Below are positions 1-8,966 of a stretch of 64,000 nucleotides of DNA, in pieces; the stretch's first letter is position 1; each line of letters begins with the position of its first letter. Origin of the DNA: an uncultured Bacilli bacterium (lineage in GTDB: Bacteria > Bacillota_I > Bacilli_A > RF39 > UBA660); NCBI GenBank assembly GCA_934167665.1, contig CAKPLN010000001.1, positions 124,001-188,000 on the forward strand, in the 5' to 3' direction. The position numbers and the translations under genes were made by a program. The notes under the pieces were generated by a model. It was not told the origin of the DNA and did not search any database. It was given only the letters and a program-made list of their open reading frames with translations.

Positions 1-341
1 TATAATAATTGTTATTTTTAAGAAAACATCCCAATTTATATATTGTCAAAATATTGGTGTAAGTATGATCAATAGAGGAAAGAAAAAATAAAAGTCATAA
101 ATTCTAATATTAAATTATTATGATATTTCTTATATAAACCATGACAAATAATAAATACAATAAAGTGCTTGTAACAAAACTATAATAGCAAAACAAAATT
201 AGTAAAATAAGTCATGAAAGGATCAATAATAAATAACATTTCCTTGATATTCATTTAACAAAATATATAGATAACATATGTAGGTAAAGAAAAAATCATG
301 TGAAGTGTATACTAACATTATTTAAAGAAGGAAAGTTTTAT
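1..341. other. Intergenic region with no recognised gene
   Basis: This stretch is extremely AT-rich. I could not support a coding region in any frame, nor an RNA gene. A TATAAT at 181-186 could be a -10 element, but no good -35 lies at the expected distance. The upstream gene, if any, ends before the window. Confidence 0.5.
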
Positions 342-1460
342 ATGAAAAAAAGAAATAGTAATGTGGAAATTTTAAGAATTATTTCAATGACAATGATTCT
401 TATTAGTCATTATTCAATTAATACAGGTGTTGTTTTATTTGAAATGCCAATAACTTTTAATCGCATTATGTTAGAGGCTTTAAAGCTTGGTAATATTGGT
501 GTTATTATTTTCTTATTAATTACTGGATATTACGGAGTTAAAAAGGAAAAAGCATTTCAATTTAAAAAAATTTTTAATTTATATTTGCAAGTATTATTTT
601 ATTCAATAATGATATATTTTATCTTCGTTTTATTTGGTCAGGAAAAATTAACATTAAAAGGGTTATTATTAAATATTTTTCCTATAACATTTAATTCTTA
701 TTGGTTTATTAGTGTATATTTTATATTATATTTATTTATGGATTTTATTAATTTATTAATAAAAAATTTGACTAAAGAAAAATTTTTAAATTTAATAATT
801 ATTCTTTTTATAGTTTTTTCTGTAATTAAGACAATCACTTTTCAAACTTTATATTGCAACGAATTAATACAATTATTATTTTTTTATCTAATTGGGGCAT
901 ATATTGGTAAATATGAATCAAATATTAATATATCTAAAAAGAAAATTATACATTTAATTTTATTGTTTGCTTGTGCTATGTTACTTTCTGTTATAGCATT
1001 TGACATTATTGGATTAAAATACAGCTTATTTGCTATGCATTCAAATTATTTGTTCTCTAGAACATCACCACTATCAATTATTATCTCCATATTAATTTTT
1101 CTTTTATTTATAAAAAAGGAACCATTTAATAGTTCTACTTTAAATTTTGTATCTTCTTTCGTTTTGTCTGTATATTTAATAACTGATAACAATTATATTA
1201 GAAGCGTTTTGTGGACAAATATTTTAAAAACAAAACTATTTTATAATTCACCATTTTTACTTTTGCATTTAATTTTTTCAGTTTGTATAGCGTTTATTAT
1301 TTGCATTATTATTGATTTCTTTAGAACTTTAATTTTTAGTAAACTAAATAATAAAATATCATTACTAGTTGAAAAATTTTACTTAAAAAACATAAAAAGC
1401 ATTATTTTAAAGATAGGGCTTTATACAAAAACTCAAAATGGCGAAAATATTGAGTATTAG
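342..1460 (+). CDS. Membrane acyltransferase (acyltransferase family 3)
   Basis: Predicted polytopic membrane protein of 372 residues. It begins with the family 3 acyltransferase signature: a short basic start, then NVEILRIISM with Arg12, and a histidine at position 23 in the first membrane helix. About ten hydrophobic helices follow. Members of this family O-acylate cell-surface sugars or peptidoglycan, or act on secondary polymers; the substrate here cannot be read from the sequence. A GTG at 300 would add 14 residues, but the ATG at 342 has the AAGGAAAG site at proper spacing and puts the family motif at the N-terminus, so it is preferred. The gene stands alone and is followed by a strong terminator. 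The family call is fairly sure; the specific role is unknown. Confidence 0.75.
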   Translation: MKKRNSNVEILRIISMTMILISHYSINTGVVLFEMPITFNRIMLEALKLGNIGVIIFLLITGYYGVKKEKAFQFKKIFNLYLQVLFYSIMIYFIFVLFGQEKLTLKGLLLNIFPITFNSYWFISVYFILYLFMDFINLLIKNLTKEKFLNLIIILFIVFSVIKTITFQTLYCNELIQLLFFYLIGAYIGKYESNINISKKKIIHLILLFACAMLLSVIAFDIIGLKYSLFAMHSNYLFSRTSPLSIIISILIFLLFIKKEPFNSSTLNFVSSFVLSVYLITDNNYIRSVLWTNILKTKLFYNSPFLLLHLIFSVCIAFIICIIIDFFRTLIFSKLNNKISLLVEKFYLKNIKSIILKIGLYTKTQNGENIEY

Positions 1461-1504
1461 TAGATAAGCTCAACAATTATTATTAGCTTGTATATACAAA
1501 AGAC

Positions 1505-1533
1505 AGTCAACTACTAAATAGTTGGCTTTTTTT
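1505..1533 (+). terminator. Rho-independent terminator
   Basis: A 9-bp stem (AGTCAACTA with TAGTTGGCT, one G-T pair) and a 5-base loop are followed by a run of seven T. It ends the acyltransferase transcript. Confidence 0.85.
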
Positions 1534-1600
1534 ATTAAATTACTATAGTTTCTAATCCTTTCATGCTATAATAACAAGTATTAGAAATGGGGAGAGGTAT

Positions 1601-2797
1601 ATGGACTTTAATGATTTCTTTAAGGGAAATGAATATATAATATTAGCTATATTATTTTACTTTTTATTTAATAATGAACGCCATAAAGAATATAATTCTA
1701 AAATTATTGTTATTTATTCTTTGATTATATCTTTATTCTTATTAAAAACATTCAATATAATTGGTATGTTAGCAATCTTTATCCTCTTATTTTTCTTTCA
1801 ATTTGAAATATTTATTGACGACAAATATAAGCATAAGATTATATGTAGTCTTAAAGATAAAATAATAGATTGCCTATATTTATTATTTTTTAAATACAGG
1901 TTTGGCTTATACTTATTAATCTTATATTTAATTAAAGATGTTAATATTTATGAAATATATGGTGAAGATTTTTACTATATTATTCCAAGTATTTTAATTT
2001 TTGCCTATATCATTACGTTTATTAGTAGTAATAGCTTTGAATTAACTACATACGATGCTATTATGTCTAAGATAAAACCCACAACATTTGCGACTTTTAC
2101 CGCCTTAGACGATAAAAAAAGAGAAATTCTAATAGAAAGGGAAGATAGAACCTTTCTATATAGAAAAAGAAAATATAATTGTATTAATTTTTGGATAATT
2201 TTATTTAAGGTAAGAACAGCAACAGAAATAGTTTTAAATAGTAGAGAAGCTAGAATTCATTTTCAAAAACAACCTACCTTTAAAGAAAGACTAGCGAAAA
2301 TATGGTACTATATTAAACGTCAAAAAAGAGGTCATGGAACAATAGAAATGCAGTTGTATAGACAAATTGCCGTAAAAGATGGCTATAATGAAGAAGGACA
2401 AAGAAAATTAGCCGAAATAATTTATAGTCAGTTATTATTTAAAAACTTAAAGAAATACTTAAAGAGAAACTACCAAATAGTCTCAGATGAAAGGTATAAA
2501 ATGTTTATTATTAATCGTTATTTAGAATATGCTCCAGTATATATCTATAAAAATACTTATAATAACTACCACAATTTATTTAAAAAAAAGAAAGTTAGTA
2601 ATTGTGATTTTTTCTTATATACGTTAGGATTAGCTGGTAAGATTAATAGAGATAATATGATAGATGATAAAGGCCTAATCGATGAAGAGCGATTTAGAAT
2701 GAGATATCCTTATGAAATATGGTCATTTGGTTTAACAGATTCTGAAATAACAAAAAGTATCAAATGGTTTAATAAAGAGTTAAGTAAAAATAATTAA
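1601..2797 (+). CDS. Membrane protein with possible GT51-like transglycosylase domain
   Basis: This 398-residue protein has about four or five membrane helices in residues 11-145 and a basic, mostly soluble part from about 150. At residues 244-255 it has GHGTIEMQLYRQ, followed by a helical stretch and a YLEYAPVY-like segment. The order resembles the G-S-T-I-x-Q-Q-L core and later helices of family 51 peptidoglycan glycosyltransferases. Glu216 in NSREARIHF could correspond to the catalytic Glu of the E-D-x-x-F-x-x-H motif, but that motif is badly degenerate. The multi-helix N-terminus is not typical of GT51 enzymes, which normally have one anchor. A GGGGAGAGG ribosome site precedes the ATG. 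Treat the enzyme assignment as a hypothesis; it may be an inactive relative or an unrelated protein. Confidence 0.45.
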   Translation: MDFNDFFKGNEYIILAILFYFLFNNERHKEYNSKIIVIYSLIISLFLLKTFNIIGMLAIFILLFFFQFEIFIDDKYKHKIICSLKDKIIDCLYLLFFKYRFGLYLLILYLIKDVNIYEIYGEDFYYIIPSILIFAYIITFISSNSFELTTYDAIMSKIKPTTFATFTALDDKKREILIEREDRTFLYRKRKYNCINFWIILFKVRTATEIVLNSREARIHFQKQPTFKERLAKIWYYIKRQKRGHGTIEMQLYRQIAVKDGYNEEGQRKLAEIIYSQLLFKNLKKYLKRNYQIVSDERYKMFIINRYLEYAPVYIYKNTYNNYHNLFKKKKVSNCDFFLYTLGLAGKINRDNMIDDKGLIDEERFRMRYPYEIWSFGLTDSEITKSIKWFNKELSKNN

Positions 2798-2875
2798 TAA
2801 ATTAAACAAGATACCAACCAATATCAAATTAATTGTAAATTAATGTGTTACTATCTAAAGATGCTCTTTAAAACA

Positions 2876-2904
2876 TTGACATTTACTAATTGAATTGGTA
2901 CACT
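2876..2904 (+). promoter_or_regulatory. Sigma-A-type promoter with extended -10
   Basis: TTGACA at 2876-2881, a 17-base spacer, and TACACT at 2899-2904 preceded by TGG (extended -10). It lies 21 bases before the start codon of the next gene. Confidence 0.75.
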
Positions 2905-2924
2905 AAACTAAGAGGTGCACACGT

Positions 2925-4436
2925 ATGAATGATAAGTTAGAATTAGAAGACATTTTAGAAATATTTTATACTAAGTTTCTAGATGAAATAGTAGGTAAAC
3001 GTAAAGAAATATATAATGAAAGATTAAATAATGGTGGAAGGGAAGCAGTAGAAGAATTATTAAGCAGGCTCAATTCAGTAAATAATGAATTTACTAGAGC
3101 ATGCCCTGACTTTTTAAATGGTGATGAGCTACTTGATTTAGGCGATGTAGCAGCTTTCTACAAGAACTCGTCATGTAAAAAAGTATATCAGAAATTGTCA
3201 GAGCAATTATATAAGGATTTAGTGACAGATGAAGAAGTTCCGGTTGAAGACTTAGATCTTGATTCTGGAGATGTGGCTATATTTGAACACACAAGAAATG
3301 ATTGTATATACTGCTTAAGTTTGGTTAGTCACAATAAAAAAATATCTACATACATATCAACACAATATAAATATTTACCCCAACCTGCTGAGGACGGAAC
3401 GCGCCGTTGGGATGAATTTGTTCCTAGAGAAACAAATGTGGGTAGCAATATAAGGATCAAGGAATACAATGGATATGGAACATATGACTGCGAAGTACTT
3501 ATCTGGCCCAGATATGCTACGTCATTTTATATAAATTCCCGTGCTGACGGAGACAGAAATCCACGTTTTACTCAAGAAGAGCTTATTAGATTAAAAAGAG
3601 AATGGTTACTAAATGACGTTAGTTCCAAACTAGCAAGTTCTGACTTTGAAACTCCAAGAAGAGTTTATACCAATGGTTGTGATGTTGGATACGACATGCA
3701 AACCGATAAAAGCCCCTATACTTTAAAAGTAGCCCGCAAACTATTTGATATAGGCCTTGCTGAGTACGTATCTAATCCAAGCTATCTACACGATATTTTA
3801 AAAATAGAAGATACTGAACGAGCAACTTATGACTTATCAGACGCTGAACAAGTACTATTAAGCACTACTCAAAGATTAGATACAATATATGAGGCTAGAA
3901 AAAAAGAGGAAGCACAAGAAACAGTTCAATTAGAAAAAGAAGAAACTAAAGAGCAAGAACCATTATTTCAATTTCAGGAAGAAAAATTACCATTAGCTAT
4001 TCAGGCTTTATATAATGCCAAAGTCAATGGCATTGAATTATCTGAATCACAAGAAAGAACTCTTCAAATATATGAGAAGCTAAACTCAGAAAAATTTAGA
4101 GAGTTTAAAGCTCAAGCACAAGAAAGAGCCAGAAAGCAAGAGGAAAGAAGAAAAGCAGTACAAGAAGAAAATGCTAGAAAAGAAGAATGGCTTAATTCTG
4201 CCGATAATCCAATTAACATGCGTCTTGCCGAGCTTAAGAAAACAAGAAATCAAGTTACAGCCTTAGAAGGTATAAAAGACGCCGGCTTAATAGTTCCCGA
4301 CCAAGAACAAAAACTTGACAACCTATCAGAATTTTTAGAAATGTTTGAAAAAACTTCTCAAGAACAACATGAAGTAGATACTGGTATGAGTGATGAATCT
4401 AGAGCTTGGTATCAAGAACACTATAGAGCTAAATAA
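2925..4436 (+). CDS. Unknown cytoplasmic protein with C-terminal coiled coil
   Basis: I do not recognise this 503-residue protein. There is no signal peptide or membrane helix. Residues 1-290 look globular and mixed. From about 295 to 425 the sequence is dominated by Glu, Lys, Gln and Arg in heptad-like order, consistent with a long coiled coil, and a helical tail follows. The start is clear: AGAGGTG lies 7-8 bases before the ATG and a strong promoter sits just upstream. It is a single-gene transcription unit, closed by a terminator at 4498. Codon use matches the neighbours. No catalytic motif could be identified. Confidence 0.7.
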   Translation: MNDKLELEDILEIFYTKFLDEIVGKRKEIYNERLNNGGREAVEELLSRLNSVNNEFTRACPDFLNGDELLDLGDVAAFYKNSSCKKVYQKLSEQLYKDLVTDEEVPVEDLDLDSGDVAIFEHTRNDCIYCLSLVSHNKKISTYISTQYKYLPQPAEDGTRRWDEFVPRETNVGSNIRIKEYNGYGTYDCEVLIWPRYATSFYINSRADGDRNPRFTQEELIRLKREWLLNDVSSKLASSDFETPRRVYTNGCDVGYDMQTDKSPYTLKVARKLFDIGLAEYVSNPSYLHDILKIEDTERATYDLSDAEQVLLSTTQRLDTIYEARKKEEAQETVQLEKEETKEQEPLFQFQEEKLPLAIQALYNAKVNGIELSESQERTLQIYEKLNSEKFREFKAQAQERARKQEERRKAVQEENARKEEWLNSADNPINMRLAELKKTRNQVTALEGIKDAGLIVPDQEQKLDNLSEFLEMFEKTSQEQHEVDTGMSDESRAWYQEHYRAK

Positions 4437-4497
4437 AAATAAATAATAATTAACTATAATGATGATTTTTAATAAAATAATTATTTTTAAGCAAACT

Positions 4498-4525
4498 AAA
4501 ACTAGGAATAAATCCTAGTTTTTTT
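4498..4525 (+). terminator. Rho-independent terminator
   Basis: AACTAGGA and TCCTAGTT form an 8-bp stem around a 5-base loop, extended by A-T pairs and followed by T5. Confidence 0.85.
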
Positions 4526-4562
4526 ATTATTATAACTTATACATAATCTATAAAGAAAAGAG

Positions 4563-5696
4563 TTGATTACTATTAATAAATATTTTAAATCTATTTCTAC
4601 ATTATTAACTATTATATCCATAGTAAGTACCATTAGTCTTATTTTTTATTTATTTAACAGTAACATTATACCAATCAAATATATAGTCATTTATATAATT
4701 ATTATACTTGTAAATAGTCTATTATACATAATACCTAATAGAATAATAAAATATTCATCAATTATAATATTTATTTTACTAACTATAATTAATATTACAA
4801 CATTTTATTATACTTATAATACAAACAAACTTATAAGTAATATTAATACTGAAAGTAAAAAGAAATCATTATCTAATGAAAAGATAAATGATAATTTAGT
4901 CTTTAATATTTTACTTAGTGGAATAGATACATCTGGTAGTATAGATACTGTATCTAGAAGTGATGTAAATATTGTTATGACTGTAAATTCTAAAACGGGT
5001 GAAGTGTTATTAACGACTCTACAGAGAGATATGTTAGTATCATTACATAATCGGGAAGGCTTAAAAGATAAATTAACACATGCTGGTATTTATGGAATAG
5101 ACACCTCTCTTAAAACCATAGAGGACTTCCTTCAAACTACGATTCCTTATTATATTCGCTTAAACTTTGATAGTTTTATAAATATTATAGATATGCTAGA
5201 TGGTATAGATATTAATAATGATATATCATTCCAAGGAAATACTAGGTACTTTTCTCAAGGTATAATACACCTAACTAGTAATGAAGCCTTAGAATACGTC
5301 AGAGAACGTAAAAAAATGCCTGCTGGGGATTGGACAAGAGGAGAACATCAACAAGAAATTATCAAGGCGGTAATAAAAAAAGTATCATCTAATAAAAGTA
5401 TATTAACCAACTATAATAAATTAATAAATATTTTAGGCAGCACTATTCAGACGAATATTAGTGAAGAAATAATCAGAAAATGTATATATAATCAATTAGA
5501 AAATATGACCAATTGGAAAATAGAAAAATATACAGTCTTAGGATCTGGTTATGGTTATGAAAAAACCTATTCCATGCCTAAAACTAACCTATATGTAACT
5601 TACCCAGATGAGGATAGTAGATACGAAGCGAGTAGATTAATAAATGGCATGCTTAATAATATATCATATCAAGAGTTAATAGTTGCGACGAAATAA
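4563..5696 (+). CDS. LytR-CpsA-Psr (LCP) family cell-wall polymer ligase
   Basis: This 377-residue membrane protein has three N-terminal helices (about 13-31, 38-57 and 63-84) and an extracellular LCP domain from about 113. Family landmarks are NILLSGIDTSG (114-124), SRSDVNIVMTV with its Arg/Asp pair, LQRDMLV, and the later LEYVRERKKMPAGDWTRGEHQ segment, whose arginines contact the lipid pyrophosphate in known LCP structures. LCP enzymes move anionic glycopolymers from undecaprenyl pyrophosphate onto peptidoglycan. The start is a TTG at 4563. An in-frame stop lies just upstream and the next ATG is deep inside the domain, so TTG is the only sensible start, with a weak purine-rich site before it. 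It is a stand-alone gene between two terminators. The polymer it attaches is unknown. Confidence 0.88.
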   Translation: MITINKYFKSISTLLTIISIVSTISLIFYLFNSNIIPIKYIVIYIIIILVNSLLYIIPNRIIKYSSIIIFILLTIINITTFYYTYNTNKLISNINTESKKKSLSNEKINDNLVFNILLSGIDTSGSIDTVSRSDVNIVMTVNSKTGEVLLTTLQRDMLVSLHNREGLKDKLTHAGIYGIDTSLKTIEDFLQTTIPYYIRLNFDSFINIIDMLDGIDINNDISFQGNTRYFSQGIIHLTSNEALEYVRERKKMPAGDWTRGEHQQEIIKAVIKKVSSNKSILTNYNKLINILGSTIQTNISEEIIRKCIYNQLENMTNWKIEKYTVLGSGYGYEKTYSMPKTNLYVTYPDEDSRYEASRLINGMLNNISYQELIVATK

Positions 5697-5740
5697 ATTA
5701 AAAAAGTATTATAATTAAGCACTTAATATACACATTATAG

Positions 5741-5778
5741 CTACTAAAAAGTGAAAACTTAATAGTAGTTTTTTTTTA
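5741..5778 (+). terminator. Rho-independent terminator
   Basis: CTACTA/TAGTAG outer stem, an internal AA/AA mismatch, an AAGT/ACTT inner stem with a GAAA loop, then nine T. Confidence 0.88.
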
Positions 5779-5787
5779 ATAATTATG

Positions 5788-5805
5788 TTATCATTAATCT
5801 GATAA
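5788..5805. promoter_or_regulatory. Palindrome upstream of the prepilin gene
   Basis: TTATCA, six bases, then TGATAA form a perfect 6-bp dyad 39 bases before the prepilin start. It could be an operator or part of a promoter. In AT-rich DNA a 6-bp dyad can occur by chance. Confidence 0.25.
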
Positions 5806-5843
5806 TAAAAATAAAGAAGATATGATGTAGAAAGAGGTGTTAT

Positions 5844-7571
5844 ATGAAAAATACAAAAGGTTTCACTTTGGTAGAACTGCTAGTCGTAATTACGATAATT
5901 GGTATTATAACAGTATTGGCCCTTCCAGGTGTTCAACAACTTCAAGCTAGAAATCGCAATAAAAAATTTGAAACTTATGCTGATAGAATGGAAGATGCTG
6001 GTAAGCTATATATTGATTCATATTCCAATGATTTATTAGGAATTACTGGTGATGGTTGTTATGATATATCATATAAGGATTTACAATCTAAGTCATTAAT
6101 TAAAAGTTATGCTACAGACGGAGTAGTATGTGATGATAACAAATCGTATGTTCATGTTGAAAGAGCTGCTGGTAAGTATAAATATGAGGTCGCTCTATAT
6201 TGTACAAAAGATGGAAATACCATTTACAATCAGACCGCTTCAAAGTGTGATGCCGAGTCAATAACTTCAATGCCAACTATTAAAGTTACTTTTCAAGACG
6301 TTAATGGCAATAATAATTGGTCAAAATCTAAATCTGTAACATTTAAAATTACTGCTCAAGAAGGTTTCAATGCCAATACAAGTATTAGTTATGGATGGAG
6401 TACTGAAAAAAATCAAGAACCAACAAATTTGAAAGAATATAACTTTAGAAATGCTGCCGGTGAAAAAGAATTAACCTATACAACTACTGAAAGTGGCTTA
6501 GACGGAGAATATTATTTCTTTGTAAATGGTGATGAGATAATTGATGCCAGAGGTCACTTTGCTAGTGATATTTGGTCAGACAATAAGATGAAATTTGATA
6601 ACACTAGTCCCACAACCCCAACATTAACTAATAGTTACAATGGTGTTTGGGCTGGAGCTAGTTATGTAAATGCTAATAAATATGTAATTGGTGTCTCTTC
6701 AAGTGATAATAGATCAGGAGTACAGTATTATCAATATCGTTATCCAAATACTGAGAATACATGGCATACATATTCATCATCTGCTGGTAACACTTATACC
6801 ACAACTGCATTTAAAACTGATCGAAATGAAGTTGTAGAAATAAGAGCTTGTGATTATGTTGGTAACTGTTCTGAAGCAACAAGAAATACTATTATGATTG
6901 ATACAGTTGCACCAGCAACTCCAAAATTAACGATAAATGGTACAAACGTTACCATGACCTCATCAGATGCAACTAGTGGAGTTTATGCTTTTGAATATAG
7001 AGCTCAAGGTTCAACTGGTGGCTTTACAAGATTTTCTGAAACAGGTAAACAAACAATAACAGTTTCAGTAACTCAAGCACTAGAAATAAGAGCTGTAGAT
7101 TTGGCTGGTAACGCATCAGGAATAGTCATAACTAAAAACTGTAACAGTAGTGGTGGAACATTATCTTATGATAATAGTAAAGGCTGGATTTGTGTTAAAG
7201 ATAAAATTCAGCAAGACAGTACTTGTCAAGAAAGTTATCAAGATACTTGTACAGAAAGATACACAACAACTTGTCCAAAAACATGTACAGGAACAAACTC
7301 AGCAACATGCTATAACAATGTAAAATGTGCTAGTGGTAGAAACTGTTCATGTGGTTGGTATTGTGCAACTGGTTGGGCCGGAGCAGGCTGCTACAATTCA
7401 ATACCTTATGACTGTTCAACAACATATACATATGATTGTAGTTATTCATGTGAAAAAACACGTACTTATGCATGCACAAAAACACGTAATGTAGCTTGTA
7501 AAGTTGATGCCTGTCCAAGTGGTTTCAACTGGTATGTACAAGGATCAACTTGTTACAAAGCAGCTGATTAG
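5844..7571 (+). CDS. Large type IV prepilin with Ig-like repeats and Cys-rich tail
   Basis: The N-terminus is a textbook class III (prepilin) leader: KG then FTLVELLVVITIIGI, with cleavage expected after Gly6 and Glu at mature position 5. The hydrophobic helix is followed by a helical pilin segment. At 575 residues it is three to four times the size of a major pilin. From about 250 to 430 there are at least two Ig-like/Big repeats starting with D-x-x-x-P-x-x-P motifs. The last about 145 residues hold 19 cysteines, many in T-C-x-x-T or C-x-x-C patterns. It starts a three-gene operon with a small membrane protein and a membrane thioredoxin, which suggests the tail is disulfide-bonded outside the cell. 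AGAGGTG precedes the ATG. It is probably a tip or minor pilin/adhesin (inference); processing would need the prepilin peptidase at 46.6 kb. Confidence 0.85.
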   Translation: MKNTKGFTLVELLVVITIIGIITVLALPGVQQLQARNRNKKFETYADRMEDAGKLYIDSYSNDLLGITGDGCYDISYKDLQSKSLIKSYATDGVVCDDNKSYVHVERAAGKYKYEVALYCTKDGNTIYNQTASKCDAESITSMPTIKVTFQDVNGNNNWSKSKSVTFKITAQEGFNANTSISYGWSTEKNQEPTNLKEYNFRNAAGEKELTYTTTESGLDGEYYFFVNGDEIIDARGHFASDIWSDNKMKFDNTSPTTPTLTNSYNGVWAGASYVNANKYVIGVSSSDNRSGVQYYQYRYPNTENTWHTYSSSAGNTYTTTAFKTDRNEVVEIRACDYVGNCSEATRNTIMIDTVAPATPKLTINGTNVTMTSSDATSGVYAFEYRAQGSTGGFTRFSETGKQTITVSVTQALEIRAVDLAGNASGIVITKNCNSSGGTLSYDNSKGWICVKDKIQQDSTCQESYQDTCTERYTTTCPKTCTGTNSATCYNNVKCASGRNCSCGWYCATGWAGAGCYNSIPYDCSTTYTYDCSYSCEKTRTYACTKTRNVACKVDACPSGFNWYVQGSTCYKAAD

Positions 7572-7586
7572 AAAGGAATAAATAGT

Positions 7587-8051
7587 ATGAATAATAGTGA
7601 AAATTCTAACAAACCTAAAGATTCAAAGAAACTTAGTGTTGCTACAATAGTCGTTATTCTTTTATCAGTAATACTTGTCGTAGTTGGTGTTATTGTCTTT
7701 ATCAATAAACCAACTACATTACCACTATCTAACCCAAAACCTGCTGATTCAGAAGAAAAAGATGAAATAGGCGAAGTAGAGGGTAATAAAATTAACCAAG
7801 TAATTTTATATGGGATTGAAATATATAAGTCTGGTACTTATACAGAATTGCCTCAAGGTCCAAGCGGCTATTACATAACCAAGGCACAACTAAAAGAAAA
7901 AGGATATGATGTATCAGACCTAGTTATAAACTGTTCTGATGATTCACCAATCATCTTCTTTGATACATCAAGAAAATTAGAGGATGGGCAATATCCAATA
8001 TCAGTAGTATATAATTGTCAAAGTAATAAAAAAACAGATGAGAAAGAATAA
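7587..8051 (+). CDS. Small membrane-anchored protein of the Cys-rich pilin operon
   Basis: This is a 154-residue protein with a lysine-rich cytoplasmic N-terminus (1-17), one strong membrane helix (about 18-45) and an outward domain of about 105 residues. The domain has a Pro/Glu-rich linker and only two cysteines (in VINCSDD and VYNCQSN), which could pair. No known family is recognised. It starts 15 bases after the pilin gene with an AGAAAGGAA site and precedes the thioredoxin gene by about 45 bases. It may be an assembly partner or chaperone of the pilin; that is inferred only from position and topology. Confidence 0.7.
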   Translation: MNNSENSNKPKDSKKLSVATIVVILLSVILVVVGVIVFINKPTTLPLSNPKPADSEEKDEIGEVEGNKINQVILYGIEIYKSGTYTELPQGPSGYYITKAQLKEKGYDVSDLVINCSDDSPIIFFDTSRKLEDGQYPISVVYNCQSNKKTDEKE

Positions 8052-8096
8052 TTAAAATAAGATTTCAGTAATTTATTTTACTAAGGAGGATTTAAA

Positions 8097-8879
8097 ATGA
8101 AAAAGAAATTATTATTAATATCATTAATAGCGATACTATTATTACCAATAACAAGTTTTGCTAAAAGTAAAGAAGAAACATCAAAATATACAAGTACTAA
8201 CTTAGAAGAAACATTAACATCAGCTGGAATAGAACTAGCTAATAAAAATTATAAAGAAGATGACAAACAAGTAAAAATATACTTATTTAGAGGAGCTTCT
8301 TGTAGTTATTGTCATGCCTTCCTAGAATATTTAAATTCTATCTCAGAAGAGTATGGAAAATATTTTAAACTAGAAGCATATGAAGTATGGGAAGACAATA
8401 AAAACATCGATTTATATGATGAAGTTGTAAATTATTTAAATAAGCGTATAGGACAAACAAAATATCAATCTGGAAGCGTACCACTAATTATTATTGGTGA
8501 AGAAGTATTTCAAGGTTATTCTGAAGTTTACAATGAAAATATAATAACAACTATTAAAAATGAATATAATGCTAAAGAAAAATATGATATCATGGAAGAA
8601 AAAGAAAAACAAAAGAAAATAGATGCTAGAAATGCTTTCTTTGAATCATCTAAATTTTCAATTATATGTAGTACAGTTATCACAATAATAGTAACAGTAT
8701 CATTAATTTTATATTTCAACAATGAAATAGCTAAATTAAATAGAAAAATAGCTAGATTAGAAAAGAAAACAGTACCTTTTAAAGAAGAAAGAAGACACGA
8801 AGAAAAAGAAGAAGTAAAGGAAGAAAAAAATCTTTCAAATAAAAATAGCACTAAAAAGTCTTCTAAGAAGAAACAATAA
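8097..8879 (+). CDS. Membrane-anchored extracytoplasmic thioredoxin-fold oxidoreductase
   Basis: The 260-residue protein has a Sec-type signal (residues 4-22, ending SFA) and a thioredoxin-fold domain at about 55-165. Its active site is Cys69-Ser-Tyr-Cys72, and the cis-proline loop is SGSVPLIII. A second membrane helix lies at about 187-207, and a charged Lys/Glu cytoplasmic tail follows. The fold should therefore face outside, anchored at its C-terminal side. Such proteins make, break or reshuffle disulfides in exported proteins. It is the third gene of the operon headed by a prepilin with 19 tail cysteines, which is its likely client. AAGGAGG precedes the ATG. Whether it oxidises, reduces or isomerises cannot be told from the CSYC motif alone, and no DsbB/VKOR-like partner is seen nearby. 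Confidence 0.82.
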   Translation: MKKKLLLISLIAILLLPITSFAKSKEETSKYTSTNLEETLTSAGIELANKNYKEDDKQVKIYLFRGASCSYCHAFLEYLNSISEEYGKYFKLEAYEVWEDNKNIDLYDEVVNYLNKRIGQTKYQSGSVPLIIIGEEVFQGYSEVYNENIITTIKNEYNAKEKYDIMEEKEKQKKIDARNAFFESSKFSIICSTVITIIVTVSLILYFNNEIAKLNRKIARLEKKTVPFKEERRHEEKEEVKEEKNLSNKNSTKKSSKKKQ

Positions 8880-8905
8880 TCAAACTAAAGATTAAGAAAT
8901 AAAAT

Positions 8906-8934
8906 AAACTTGGTACAATGTATCAAGTTTTATT
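8906..8934 (+). terminator. Terminator of the pilin-thioredoxin operon
   Basis: An 11-bp stem (AAACTTGGTAC with GTATCAAGTTT, one G-T pair) has a 3-base loop. The T-run is short and interrupted. Confidence 0.65.
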
Positions 8935-8966
8935 ATATAAAAAATATAATTATAAAGGAGGTACAT

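Noticed and set aside
7330..7518. Minus-strand open frame opposite the Cys-rich pilin tail
   Set aside because: It mirrors the codon pattern of the pilin gene, has no ribosome site and encodes a composition artefact. Other opposite-strand frames within 8.5-8.9, 12.3-12.6, 18.2-18.7, 19.0-19.3, 42.7-43.1, 53.9-54.3 and 61.0-61.5 kb were rejected for the same reasons.
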